From UBA2965 sp036526135 (lineage in GTDB: Bacteria > Pseudomonadota > Gammaproteobacteria > Pseudomonadales > Azotimanducaceae): a stretch of 45,686 nt of DNA. Under the pieces are notes generated by a model that had not been told where the DNA came from, made no database searches, and was given only the letters and a program-made list of their open reading frames with translations. Where the stretch lies: positions 1-45,686 of the forward strand of contig DATCZA010000028.1 of assembly GCA_036526135.1 (NCBI GenBank). Direction: 5' to 3'. Position 1 is the first letter of the stretch, and each line of letters opens with the position of its first letter. Shown here piece by piece: positions 7,982 to 16,297 of this stretch. Both the position numbers and the translations under genes were made by a program.

Positions 7982-8950
7982 GTGGCCGACACAGCCGCTC
8001 ACGCCTTCGTTGGGCAACGGTTCGGGCGCTGGCTCGACAGACGCATCCCGCCTGGTTCGCGTATCACGCTCAGTCAGCGAAACGTTTTCATCTTTCCGAC
8101 CCCGACGGGGTTCGTTTTCGGCGGTCTGCTCATCCTGCTTGTCCTCGGCGCCATCAACTATCAGGCGAGCCTGGTCTACGGCGTCGCCTTCCTGCTCGGC
8201 AGCGTCTTCCTGATGACCATTCTCTACACGTTCCGCAATCTGTCGGGGCTCAGCCTGGAGCTGGTCAGCACGCGCGCCGGGTTCGTCGGCGAGGCGGTGG
8301 AGTTCAGCGTTCGCGTGGTGCGTCCAAAAGGCGCCGGGCGCGAGGGGATTCAGCTGGGATGGCCGAACGGCATCAAGCAGTGGGCCGAGCTCTATGAGCA
8401 GGAGGCCGATACCTTGCGGTTGTACGTGAAGGGTGAGCGACGAGGATATCTCAACCCCGGGCGGCTGCTCGTCGAGACCTACTACCCCCTCGGATTGCTT
8501 CGGGCGTGGACGTGGGTAGACCTCGACGCCCGGGCCCTCGTTTATCCCAAGCCCATCTTCCAGGACTTCCCTCTTTCGGAGCAGGGGCGCCGGGACGAAG
8601 GCGAGCTCATCGATCCCCTGGGCAGCGAGGACTTCACGGACATAAAGGGCTACCAGCCCGGAGATCCGATAAAGCACATCATCTGGCGCTCGTACGCGCG
8701 ATCGAACGACGTCATGGTGAAGCGGTATGCCAGCTATCTCGAGCCCAGGCTCTGGCTGGATCTGGAGACCGTCGCCGGGCCGCTGGAAGAGCGTTTGAGC
8801 CGTCTCACGGGCATGGCACTGACGGCCACCCGCCTGGAGCGGGAGTTCGGTCTGAGGCTGGGGGGGTTGGAAATCAAGCCCGCCACAGGTGAGACGCATC
8901 TCGAGCAGGTGCTCAGGGAGCTGGCCCTCCATGGCATCCGCGAGAGCTAG
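7982..8950 (+). CDS. DUF58 domain protein
   Basis: The 322-residue protein begins at a GTG 5 nt after the MoxR stop. Two adjacent hydrophobic segments (about residues 40-75) are followed by a soluble part with the DUF58 signature around residues 215-235: DFTDIKGYQPGDPIKHIIW, then arginine and a DVMVKRY strand. DUF58 proteins resemble von Willebrand A domains and are thought to be MoxR clients or adaptors acting at the inner membrane. The gene overlaps tgpA by 20 nt, consistent with coupled translation. Confidence 0.9.
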   Translation: MADTAAHAFVGQRFGRWLDRRIPPGSRITLSQRNVFIFPTPTGFVFGGLLILLVLGAINYQASLVYGVAFLLGSVFLMTILYTFRNLSGLSLELVSTRAGFVGEAVEFSVRVVRPKGAGREGIQLGWPNGIKQWAELYEQEADTLRLYVKGERRGYLNPGRLLVETYYPLGLLRAWTWVDLDARALVYPKPIFQDFPLSEQGRRDEGELIDPLGSEDFTDIKGYQPGDPIKHIIWRSYARSNDVMVKRYASYLEPRLWLDLETVAGPLEERLSRLTGMALTATRLEREFGLRLGGLEIKPATGETHLEQVLRELALHGIRES

Positions 8951-10952
8951 TTCCGGCGTAGGCTTCGCCTACCAGATTCCCCGCAACAGCCTGGCGCTGC
9001 TGATGTTCGCGCAGGTCGTGGTGGTATTGCCCTTTGCGCTGCAGCTCTCCCCCTGGATCATTGCCGTTGGCCTGTTCTGCGGCTACTGGCGCGCGGGCGT
9101 CTACCAGGGCCGGTGGAGCTATCCGCATCGATGGGTGAAAGCCTTGCTGGTGCTGGCGTCCGTGGTTGGCGTGGCCGTGAGCGGTGCGGGGGCGTTCAGC
9201 CTGGAGGCGGCGGCTTCGCTGCTCATCCTGGCGTTCGCTCTCAAGCTCATCGAGATGAAGAGCCGCCGCGACGCCTATCTGGTGATCTTTCTCGCTTACT
9301 TCGTGATCGCCACGCAGTTTCTCTTCGATCAGTCCATCCTGGTGGCCGTCTACGAGCTGGGGGCCATCTGCGTGGTCACGGCCGCCATGATCGGCCTGAA
9401 CCAGCTGCACACGCGCGTGCGCCCGCTGGCTTCGTTGCGCGACGCCTCCAAGCTGGTGCTCCAGGCGCTGCCTTTCACCCTGGTGCTGTTTCTCCTTTTT
9501 CCGCGCATCGCGCCGCTGTGGACGGTGCCTCTACCTACCGCGGGGAAGACGGGCATCACGGACGTGGTCAAGCCCGGCGCGATCGCCGCTCTGACCCAGT
9601 CGGACGAGCTGGCGTTCAGGGTCGTGTTCGAAGGCGAGATCCCGCGTTATCGCGACCTGTACTGGCGCGGGCTCGTCTACTCGGAATTCGAGGACGGCGC
9701 CTGGTCCGTCGGGCCCGAGCTGCCCGCAGTGCCGAGCTCGCTCAGGCCCGAGCCCGGGAGGGGCGAAGTCGCCTACGAGGTTCTGCTCGAGCCGACCATG
9801 AGCGACTGGCTTTTCGCCCTGGACACCGCATTTCCGCGTTCGGCCGGCGTTGCGTCGACCCAGGATTATCGGCTGCGGGCGCGCGACCCGATCCTGTCCG
9901 TCTTCCGATACGGCGTGGCGTCCTATCCGGACTTCGTGATGGACGAGCGGCTGACCGGCCGCCTGATCACGCGTGAAACGAGGATCGATCTCCAGGACAG
10001 CCCCAGAGCGGTGGCGTTGGCCAGATCGCTGCACGACGGCGACGATGAGCGCTTTGTCGACGCCGTGCTCGAACTGATTCGCCAGGAGCCCTTTCGCTAC
10101 ACGCTGAACCCTCCCAGGCTGCCTGACGCGGGCAGTATCGATGCGTTCTGGTTCGAGTCTCGCGCCGGCTTCTGCACGCACTACGCGGGGGCGTTCGTCT
10201 ATCTCATGCGGTCCGTTGGGATCCCGGCGCGCATGGTGGGTGGCTATCAGGGCGGTGAGATCAACCCGATCAGCAATCACCTCATGGTGAGGCAGTACGA
10301 CGCTCATGCCTGGGCGGAAGTTTGGTTGCGCGGCAAAGGCTGGCAGCGCGTCGATCCCACGGCGGCCGTGGCCCCGGAGCGCATCGAGCGGGGGCTCTCG
10401 GCTGCGCTATCGGCCAACGATCGCGCGAGGCTGTCGGCGCTGACGAGCGCAAGGCTCGGCGCCTGGAGCACCCTGGCGGACATGCTGTACTGGGTAGATT
10501 CGCTGGAGCATCGCTGGAACCTCTGGGTGATTGGCTACGATTCCCGCTTCCAGGCCGGATTTCTCGAGCGCCTGCTCGGCAAGGTCACGCCAGGCCGCAC
10601 GGGTCTGGTGATGCTTGCCGGCGGTGTCGCAAGCATCGGCCTCGTCGCCGTCTTCCTCTTCTGGCGCAGGCGCCCCCGCAAACGGCACCCGGTCGAGCGC
10701 ATGTTCCTGCGCTTTGCCGGAAAAGTTTCCGGCTACGGCCTGCAGCGAAATCCCCAAGAGTCGCCGGGTGCTTTCGTCCGCCGGGCAGCCCGCAATGCCG
10801 GATGGCGGGACGAGCAGGCGGATCAGATCGTCGCCCAATTGAATGCGCTTCTGTACAATCCGGCCGTCTCCTGGGGCCGCGCAGAGGTCGCGTCGCTTGC
10901 CGCGCAGCTCCGGCGGCTTCAGTTCAGATTGGCCTTTGCATCTGCGAGGTAG
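8931..10952 (+). CDS. tgpA: Membrane transglutaminase TgpA (DUF3488, transglutaminase core, DUF4129)
   Basis: The 673-residue protein has five or six N-terminal membrane helices (about residues 10-190), a periplasmic transglutaminase-like domain, one more helix (about residues 553-573) and a cytosolic DUF4129-like tail. The catalytic triad is complete: Cys415 in GFCTHYAG, His459 in DAHAWAEVW and Asp475 in VDPTAAV. TgpA of Pseudomonas aeruginosa is essential, of similar size, and sits in the same MoxR-DUF58-TgpA arrangement; its natural substrate is not known. The start at 8931 lies inside the DUF58 gene; a further upstream ATG at 8889 would add 14 unlikely residues. Confidence 0.93.
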   Translation: MASARASSGVGFAYQIPRNSLALLMFAQVVVVLPFALQLSPWIIAVGLFCGYWRAGVYQGRWSYPHRWVKALLVLASVVGVAVSGAGAFSLEAAASLLILAFALKLIEMKSRRDAYLVIFLAYFVIATQFLFDQSILVAVYELGAICVVTAAMIGLNQLHTRVRPLASLRDASKLVLQALPFTLVLFLLFPRIAPLWTVPLPTAGKTGITDVVKPGAIAALTQSDELAFRVVFEGEIPRYRDLYWRGLVYSEFEDGAWSVGPELPAVPSSLRPEPGRGEVAYEVLLEPTMSDWLFALDTAFPRSAGVASTQDYRLRARDPILSVFRYGVASYPDFVMDERLTGRLITRETRIDLQDSPRAVALARSLHDGDDERFVDAVLELIRQEPFRYTLNPPRLPDAGSIDAFWFESRAGFCTHYAGAFVYLMRSVGIPARMVGGYQGGEINPISNHLMVRQYDAHAWAEVWLRGKGWQRVDPTAAVAPERIERGLSAALSANDRARLSALTSARLGAWSTLADMLYWVDSLEHRWNLWVIGYDSRFQAGFLERLLGKVTPGRTGLVMLAGGVASIGLVAVFLFWRRRPRKRHPVERMFLRFAGKVSGYGLQRNPQESPGAFVRRAARNAGWRDEQADQIVAQLNALLYNPAVSWGRAEVASLAAQLRRLQFRLAFASAR

Positions 10953-10962
10953 CGACATCGTC

Positions 10963-11409
10963 ATGACGGCCACGCGCCGCAGCACCCCCTGTGTCGGCAT
11001 ATGCTCGACGACCTACGGCGACCTGGTCTGCCGCGGGTGCAAGCGGTTCGCCCACGAGATCGTCAGCTGGAACGCCTTCGATGTGGACCAGCGTGAGGCC
11101 GTCTGGAGCCGTCTCGAGGAGCTGCGAACCGGCGCCATCGCCCGATGCCTGCGCGTCCTCGACGAGGAGCGGCTGATCGCCGAAGCCGAAGCCGTGCGGG
11201 TCCCCCAGGCCGCGCAGAGAGAGCTGCTGGACCTGGCCTATGAAGCGCTCAGGAGGTGGCGCGATCGCGACGCGCCCCCGGAGCGGCTGGGCGTGGAGGC
11301 CCTTGCCGGGGCAGACACGGCGCAGGATCTGATTCGCCAGATCGACCGTGAGTTCTACAGCCGGTCGCTCGCCCACTACGAGCGCAGCTTCAAGATCGCC
11401 GCTCAATGA
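10963..11409 (+). CDS. DUF1289 family protein
   Basis: The 148-residue protein opens with the DUF1289 motif: Cys10 and Cys14 in PCVGIC, then Cys23 and Cys26 in VCRGC, followed by RF and a W-N-A-F helix. The four cysteines suggest a small zinc or iron-sulfur site, but no function is established. The C-terminal two thirds are charged and helical. It starts 10 nt after tgpA and its TGA overlaps an ATG at 11406, the first of three successive start codons leading into miaE. The start at 10963 was chosen because it places the cysteine motif near the N terminus as in relatives. Confidence 0.85.
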   Translation: MTATRRSTPCVGICSTTYGDLVCRGCKRFAHEIVSWNAFDVDQREAVWSRLEELRTGAIARCLRVLDEERLIAEAEAVRVPQAAQRELLDLAYEALRRWRDRDAPPERLGVEALAGADTAQDLIRQIDREFYSRSLAHYERSFKIAAQ

Positions 11410-11443
11410 GCGCCACGCTGTGAGCGCCACGCTGTGAGCGCCA
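11406..11443 (+). repeat. 14-bp tandem repeat carrying three start codons before miaE
   Basis: The unit TGAGCGCCACGCTG occurs twice (from 11407 and 11421) and begins a third time at 11435 (TGAGCGCCAC). Copy 1 is read from ATG 11406 and copy 2 from GTG 11420; each encodes five codons (Met-Ser-Ala-Thr-Leu) and stops at a TGA that overlaps the next GTG. Copy 3 starts at GTG 11434 and opens into miaE. The likely ancestor had a single ATG overlapping the DUF1289 stop. Confidence 0.85.
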
Positions 11444-12072
11444 CCCGAAGCCGCGCGAAACCCGAGGATGCCGCCGAGTTTCTCAAGTGCTCGACACCGG
11501 TGCTGTGGTTCGAGCAGGCGGCCGGGAACCTCGAGACTCTGCTCGTCGACCACGCCAATTGCGAGAAGAAGGCGGCGGGCACCGCGCTCAGTCTCATCTA
11601 TCGCTACGTGGATCGGCCCGAGCTGCTGCAGCGGCTGTCCCGTCTCGCCCGGGAGGAGCTTCGTCACTTCGAGCAGGTGCACGCGCTGATGTGCTCCATG
11701 GGCATCGCCTATCACGCGCTGGCTCCCGGCCGCTACGCGGCCAGCCTGATGCAGCAGGTCAGGACCCACGAGCCGGCCCGGCTCGTTGACACCCTCCTGA
11801 TTGGCGCCATCGTGGAGGCCCGATCCTGTGAGCGGTTTGCCGGGCTCGTGGACGTGCTTCCTGGCGGGGTCGGCGAGCTGTACGCGGCTCTGATGGTCTC
11901 GGAAGCGCGCCATTTCAGGGGATACCTGGATCTAGCGCAGAGGTACGGCGACGGTTCGCTGGAGGAGAGGCTCGATCATCTGTTGGGCTTCGAGTCCGAG
12001 CTCGCGTCAGGTCCGGACACTCAGTTCAGGTTCCATAGCGGCCCGATAGCGGGAAACATTCCAGCGCAGTGA
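11434..12072 (+). CDS. miaE: tRNA-(ms2io6A)-hydroxylase
   Basis: MiaE hydroxylates the isopentenyl group of ms2i6A37 in tRNAs reading UNN codons, using a carboxylate-bridged diiron centre and oxygen. The 212-residue product has a ferritin-like fold with ligands visible as Glu34, Glu75 and His78 in EELRHF, Glu128, and Glu157 and His160 in SEARHF. The frame can only begin at GTG 11434, because the earlier ATG 11406 and GTG 11420 in the same repeat run into stops after five codons. Translation therefore probably depends on re-initiation from the DUF1289 gene. Its 3' end overlaps lpxH, encoded on the other strand, by 47 nt. Confidence 0.92.
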   Translation: MSATRSRAKPEDAAEFLKCSTPVLWFEQAAGNLETLLVDHANCEKKAAGTALSLIYRYVDRPELLQRLSRLAREELRHFEQVHALMCSMGIAYHALAPGRYAASLMQQVRTHEPARLVDTLLIGAIVEARSCERFAGLVDVLPGGVGELYAALMVSEARHFRGYLDLAQRYGDGSLEERLDHLLGFESELASGPDTQFRFHSGPIAGNIPAQ

Positions 12073-12742
12073 CGGTGTCCTGCTCGCGCAGCAGCCACCC
12101 GCAATGCTCCCAGGAGCCGAGCACGTAACGGGTTCCCCAGTCCCCCGGGTGAACGCCGGGGCGATGGGTATGACCATGTATTAGCCGCCTGGCCCCGTAC
12201 TCCTTGACCGTCCGATCCACCTCGTCAGCCGAGACGTCCATGATGTTCTCTGCCTTGTTGGCGTTGCTCAGGCGGCTCTGCTCGCGCATCTGGGCAGCAA
12301 GCCCGCGCCGCTCCTCCAGCGGGCGTGCCAGCACGTCCTGCTGCCACGCCTCGGAGCGCAGAACGCGGCGCATGGCCTGATAGGCCTCGTCATCGATGCA
12401 GAAGGCGTCCCCATGGGCGATCAGGGTGTCGGGGTCGATCAGACAGGGATCCTCGACCAGGCAGCATCCGATTTCCGCTGCGAACCGCTCGCCGAGCAGG
12501 AAGTCCCTGTTGCCTCGCATGACGTGCAGACTGGTCTGCTCGCCGGCGTACTTCAGCGCTGCGCGAAGCGCGGTAGCCAACGGTGAGTCGTCGTCGTCAC
12601 CAACCCACGCTTCGCACAGGTCGCCAAGAATGAAAATGGCGTCGGCGCGAGGCGCCTCGTGCCGCAGCAGAGCCGCAAGCGTTGCGAACTGCGGCTCGCT
12701 TTCATCCGAAAGATGAAGGTCCGAGATGTAGATCCGGTGCAA
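12026..12742 (-). CDS. lpxH: UDP-2,3-diacylglucosamine diphosphatase
   Basis: LpxH hydrolyses UDP-2,3-diacylglucosamine to lipid X and UMP at the inner face of the cytoplasmic membrane during lipid A synthesis. The 238-residue protein shows all calcineurin-like metal motifs in order: Asp8 and His10 in ISDLHL, LGDLCEAW, RGNRDF, AHGD and IHGHTHRPG. It lies 4 nt downstream of folD on the same strand, so the two are probably co-transcribed. The C-terminal end overlaps the end of miaE by 47 nt. Confidence 0.96.
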   Translation of the reverse strand: MHRIYISDLHLSDESEPQFATLAALLRHEAPRADAIFILGDLCEAWVGDDDDSPLATALRAALKYAGEQTSLHVMRGNRDFLLGERFAAEIGCCLVEDPCLIDPDTLIAHGDAFCIDDEAYQAMRRVLRSEAWQQDVLARPLEERRGLAAQMREQSRLSNANKAENIMDVSADEVDRTVKEYGARRLIHGHTHRPGVHPGDWGTRYVLGSWEHCGWLLREQDTVTALECFPLSGRYGT

Positions 12743-12746
12743 GGGT

Positions 12747-13598
12747 TCAGTCCGATCCGTCGGCTGCGGCGAGGGTGTTCTGAAGCATGGCCACCCGCGT
12801 CATGGGCCCCACGCCGCCGGGCACGGGCGTGACCCAGCTGGCGACTTCCATCGCCTCGTCGAACACCACGTCTCCCCGAAGCTTGCCGTCCTCACCCCGG
12901 GTAATGCCGACGTCGATCACGATGGCGCCGGGTTTGATCCAGTCGCCCCCGACGAGCCCGGGCTTGCCCACGGCAGACACCAGGATGTCGGCCGACCGGG
13001 CTGAGGCCCGGGCGTCGCGGGAGAATTTGTGCGCGGTCGTCACCGTGCATCCGGCCAGCAGGAGCTCCAGGCCCATCGGTCGGCCGACGTGATTGGAGGC
13101 GCCGAGAATGGTTGCGTCCAGGCCGCGAATCGGGACACCGGTGACCTCCAGGAGCTGCATGATGCCTTTTGGCGTGCCAGGTCGCAGCACGGGTCTGCGC
13201 AGGGCGAGACGGCCGATGTTGTAGGGATGAAAGCCGTCAACGTCCTTGAGAGGGTCGATCCGGTCGATGATCCGGTGACTGTCGATGTGGGCGGGAAGCG
13301 GGAGCTGGACCAGTATGCCATCGATGGACGGGTTTGCGTTGAGGGCAACGATGCGTTCCTCGAGGTCCTGCTGGGTGACGTTCTCGGACAGATGCTGCAC
13401 CACGGAGTGGAACCCGACTTCCTCGCAGTCCCGACTCTTGTGACGCACGTAGACCTCCGAGGCTGGATCGTTTCCGACCAGAATGACCGCAAGGCCCGGT
13501 GGTCTCCCGCCGGATTCGAGCCGCTCCTGCACCGCCGCCGCCAGGTCTGCTCTGAGCGATTTCGCCAGACTTTTGCCGTCGAGGATGGAGGCTGTCAC
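12747..13598 (-). CDS. folD: Methylenetetrahydrofolate dehydrogenase/methenyltetrahydrofolate cyclohydrolase
   Basis: FolD interconverts methylene-, methenyl- and formyl-tetrahydrofolate with NADP. The 283-residue length is typical. Tyr50 and Lys54 in YVRHK are the catalytic pair, the dinucleotide loop is GASNHVGRPMG (about residues 167-177), and the family end motif PVPGGVGPMT is near residue 260. It is the first gene of a short folD-lpxH operon; the tRNA promoter lies about 110 nt away and points the other way. Confidence 0.97.
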   Translation of the reverse strand: MTASILDGKSLAKSLRADLAAAVQERLESGGRPPGLAVILVGNDPASEVYVRHKSRDCEEVGFHSVVQHLSENVTQQDLEERIVALNANPSIDGILVQLPLPAHIDSHRIIDRIDPLKDVDGFHPYNIGRLALRRPVLRPGTPKGIMQLLEVTGVPIRGLDATILGASNHVGRPMGLELLLAGCTVTTAHKFSRDARASARSADILVSAVGKPGLVGGDWIKPGAIVIDVGITRGEDGKLRGDVVFDEAMEVASWVTPVPGGVGPMTRVAMLQNTLAAADGSD

Positions 13599-13704
13599 GT
13601 CACCCGGATTCCGCTTGCCTGTAGGCCCCCATATTACAACGAACCGGCCTCAGACCGGCCAACCCCGACCGCCGATCGACCCGTTCAGGGCCCGGCGTCT
13701 GCGT

Positions 13705-13733
13705 TTGACGGCTCAGAACACCACCAGTATCAT
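13705..13733 (+). promoter_or_regulatory. Sigma-70-type promoter for the tRNA cluster, GC-rich discriminator
   Basis: TTGACG (13705-13710) and TATCAT (13728-13733) are separated by exactly 17 nt. The bases after the -10 are CGCGCCGC, the kind of GC-rich discriminator found at stable-RNA promoters repressed in the stringent response. The first tRNA starts about 38 nt after the -10. Confidence 0.75.
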
Positions 13734-13770
13734 CGCGCCGCTTCGGGCGCGGGTTGTGCAACAGCCACTT

Positions 13771-13847
13771 CGGGGTATAGCGCAGTCTGGTAGCGCGCCT
13801 GCTTTGGGAGCAGGATGTCGGGAGTTCAAATCTCTCTACCCCGACCA
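13771..13847 (+). tRNA. tRNA-Pro (anticodon TGG)
   Basis: The cloverleaf is complete, with acceptor CGGGGTA pairing with TACCCCG and an encoded ACCA end. The anticodon arm CTGCTTTGGGAGCAG presents TGG, and the T arm has GTTCAAAT. It is the first of three tRNAs behind one promoter. Confidence 0.96.
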
Positions 13848-13863
13848 ATTTCTCATCGAGAAT

Positions 13864-13940
13864 GCGCCCGTAGCTCAACTGGATAGAGCATCGGCCTTCT
13901 AAGCCGAGGGTTGAAGGTTCGAGTCCTTCCGGGCGTACCA
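13864..13940 (+). tRNA. tRNA-Arg (anticodon TCT)
   Basis: Acceptor GCGCCCG pairs with CGGGCGT with one G-U pair, and CCA is encoded. The anticodon loop CTTCTAA presents TCT, reading AGA and AGG, and the T loop GTTCGAGT is standard. It lies 16 nt after tRNA-Pro. Confidence 0.96.
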
Positions 13941-14012
13941 GACTCGTATCGAGCGGCTCGATGGTTCGGTTAGAATGGCGCCGCCCAGCGGTCGGGTGAA
14001 AGACCAGGCTAC

Positions 14013-14089
14013 GGTGGACGTAGCTCAGTTGGTAGAGCTCCGGGTTGTGATCCCGGCGGTCGTGGGTTCGAGCCCCATCGTCCACCCCA
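14013..14089 (+). tRNA. tRNA-His (anticodon GTG)
   Basis: The gene includes the extra 5' G (position -1) opposite C73 that is specific for tRNA-His. The anticodon loop TTGTGAT presents GTG, the T loop is GTTCGAGC, and CCA is encoded. It closes the tRNA cluster; trigger factor begins 49 nt further on. Confidence 0.96.
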
Positions 14090-14138
14090 TTTCAACCCCA
14101 GGGCGGCAGTTAAAGGTAGCGGCAAGCACGGCAGACAG

Positions 14139-15506
14139 ATGCATATTTCCGTTGAGACCATGAGCGGCCTCGAGCGCCGGTTGACCATCTCGGTTCCGTC
14201 GCAGACATTCGAAGGTCAGATCACCGAAAGGCTGAACCGAGCCGCACAGCAGGTGCGTCTGCCGGGTTTCAGAGCCGGAAAGGTGCCCATGAAGGAGGTG
14301 CGCCGCCGTTTCGGGCCGGCGGTAAGGGCGGAGGTGGCTGGTGAGCTGATGCAGTCGAGCTTCGTGGAAGCCGTCCGTCAGGAGGAACTGGCGCCGGCCG
14401 GGTCGCCCAACCTCGAAGTCGTGAAAATGTCGCCAGGTATCGACTTCGAGTTCACCGCTACTTTCGAAGTGTTTCCGAAGATCGAGCTGGCGGATTTGAG
14501 CGGCGTGCACATCAACAGGCCCAACGCCCAGATCACCGAGCTCGACGTGGACGAGATGGTGGAGCGCCTTCGGGAGCAGCGTAAGGAGTGGGTGGCCGTG
14601 GATCGCGGTGCTGAGGACGGCGACCGGGTCACGATCGATTTTGCGGGGCGCATCGACGACGAGGCATTCGAGGGCGGCTCGGGAGAAGACGTGACCTTCA
14701 TCGTGGGCGCGGGGCAGATGATCGAGGATTTCGATCACGGCGTGCGCGGCATGCAGGCGGGAACCGATGGTGAGTTTCAGGCAACGTTTCCTGACGACTA
14801 CCGGGCCGAGGAGCTGCGCGGCAAGCAAGCGACCTTCAGCGTTACCGTCAAGGAAGTTACCGAGGGCAAGCTTCCCGAGCTGGACGATGAGTTTTTTGCG
14901 GCGTTCGGCATCGAAGAAGGAGGCGTGGACGCGTTTCGGGAAGACGTTCGCAACAACATGCAGCGCGAACTCGACAACGCGGTTGCCAGCCAGGTCAAAA
15001 CCCAGGTAATGGATCAGCTCAACGAGCTTCACACGGTCCAGTTGCCCAAGGCCGTGGTCAAGCAGGAAATCGAAGCGCTCAAGGCCCAGATGCTGCAGCA
15101 GTTTCAGATGCCGGGTACCGCTGCGGGCGGTCTGCCTGACCTTCCCGACGAGCTGTTCGCCGAGCAGGCGCAACGTCGGGTTGCCGTTGGTCTCATCGTC
15201 AGCGAGCTGGTGTCCAGAAAAAGCCTGGAAGCCGACGCCGACAAGGTGCGGGCCCGGATCCAGAGCATCGCCGAGCAGTACGCCGAGCCGCAGCAGGTCA
15301 TCAACTGGTACTACGGCAACGAAGACCAGTTGCGCCAGATTGAGATGGCCGTCTTAGAGGAGCAGGTCATCGACGAAGTTATGGAACAAGCCGCAGTAGA
15401 GGCCGTCGAGAGCAGCTACAATGACATCATTTCGGGTCGAGCCTTCGCGGCGCCGGAAGCGGAGCCCGACGAAGAGGCGACGGAAACCTCAGGGAGAATC
15501 GAATGA
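14139..15506 (+). CDS. tig: Trigger factor, ribosome-associated chaperone
   Basis: Trigger factor binds ribosomal protein L23 at the exit tunnel and shields nascent chains. The 455-residue protein has the ribosome-docking signature PGFRAGKVPMK (about residues 42-52), an FKBP-type prolyl isomerase domain (about residues 155-245, with GDRVTIDFAG), and a long helical C-terminal chaperone domain ending in an acidic tail. It opens the tig-clpP-clpX-lon cluster and its stop overlaps the clpP start (ATGA). The start at 14139 gives the usual N-terminal strand MHISVETM. Confidence 0.97.
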   Translation: MHISVETMSGLERRLTISVPSQTFEGQITERLNRAAQQVRLPGFRAGKVPMKEVRRRFGPAVRAEVAGELMQSSFVEAVRQEELAPAGSPNLEVVKMSPGIDFEFTATFEVFPKIELADLSGVHINRPNAQITELDVDEMVERLREQRKEWVAVDRGAEDGDRVTIDFAGRIDDEAFEGGSGEDVTFIVGAGQMIEDFDHGVRGMQAGTDGEFQATFPDDYRAEELRGKQATFSVTVKEVTEGKLPELDDEFFAAFGIEEGGVDAFREDVRNNMQRELDNAVASQVKTQVMDQLNELHTVQLPKAVVKQEIEALKAQMLQQFQMPGTAAGGLPDLPDELFAEQAQRRVAVGLIVSELVSRKSLEADADKVRARIQSIAEQYAEPQQVINWYYGNEDQLRQIEMAVLEEQVIDEVMEQAAVEAVESSYNDIISGRAFAAPEAEPDEEATETSGRIE

Positions 15507-16153
15507 GCCAGATTGGTGACGCCAACATTCCCGAAATCACTAACCTGGGCCTGGTGCCCATGGTTGTTGAGCAATCTGCACGTGGCGAGCGGGCGTTCGA
15601 CATCTATTCCCGCCTTCTGAAGGAACGCATCGTGTTCATGGTCGGTCCCGTGGAGGACAACGTGGCCAACCTCGTGGTGGCGCAGCTGCTGTTCCTCGAG
15701 TCGGAAAATCCGGACAAAGACATACATCTTTACATTAACTCCCCGGGGGGATCCGTCACCGCTGGATTGTCCATTTACGACACGATGCAGTTCATCCGCT
15801 GCGACGTCAGCACCATGTGCATCGGGCAGGCGGCCAGCATGGGCGCCTTCCTCCTCGCGGCCGGAGCAAAAGGCAAGCGATATGCGCTTCCGAACTCCCG
15901 CATGATGCTGCATCAGCCGTCGGGTGGCGGCCGCGGCGTAGCGGCCGACATCGAGATTCAGGCCAAGGAAATATTGCTCATGCGGGAGCAGCTGAACCGG
16001 CTTCTGGCGGATCACACCGGTCAGAGCGTGGAGCGAATTGCAACGGATACGGATCGGGACTACTGGATGAGCCCCGACCAGGCGGCTGAATACGGTCTGG
16101 TGGATATGGTGCAGCGACCACGCAGCGATGTCGCGAAGGCTGTCAACGAGTAA
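15503..16153 (+). CDS. clpP: ATP-dependent Clp protease proteolytic subunit
   Basis: ClpP forms the tetradecameric serine protease chamber fed by ClpX or ClpA. The 216-residue precursor has the full triad: Ser112 in QAASMGAF, His137 in MLHQPSGG and Asp186 in DRDYWM. The N-terminal residues before LGLVPMVVEQ are the short propeptide. It overlaps tig by 4 nt, which suggests coupled translation. Confidence 0.98.
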   Translation: MSQIGDANIPEITNLGLVPMVVEQSARGERAFDIYSRLLKERIVFMVGPVEDNVANLVVAQLLFLESENPDKDIHLYINSPGGSVTAGLSIYDTMQFIRCDVSTMCIGQAASMGAFLLAAGAKGKRYALPNSRMMLHQPSGGGRGVAADIEIQAKEILLMREQLNRLLADHTGQSVERIATDTDRDYWMSPDQAAEYGLVDMVQRPRSDVAKAVNE

Positions 16154-16297
16154 GGGGATCGAAAAGCCGCTTGCATCTGAGCCACATGGCAAGACTTGCA
16201 TTATCATTTCTGAAATCGCAAGGTAGCGAAGGTCAAAAGCACGCAGCGCCAGGGTGCGGCGTGGTTCGGCGGAGACAGGCAGCAGACGAGGTTTTCT

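Noticed and set aside
14025..15173. Minus-strand open frame of 382 codons across tRNA-His and tig
   Set aside because: It runs through a tRNA and is antisense to trigger factor.
16154..16297. Heat-shock (sigma-32) promoter before clpX
   Set aside because: Two CTTGCAT copies were noticed but no CTTGAAA and CCCCAT pair at proper spacing exists; the region before lon (17579-17691) was likewise negative.
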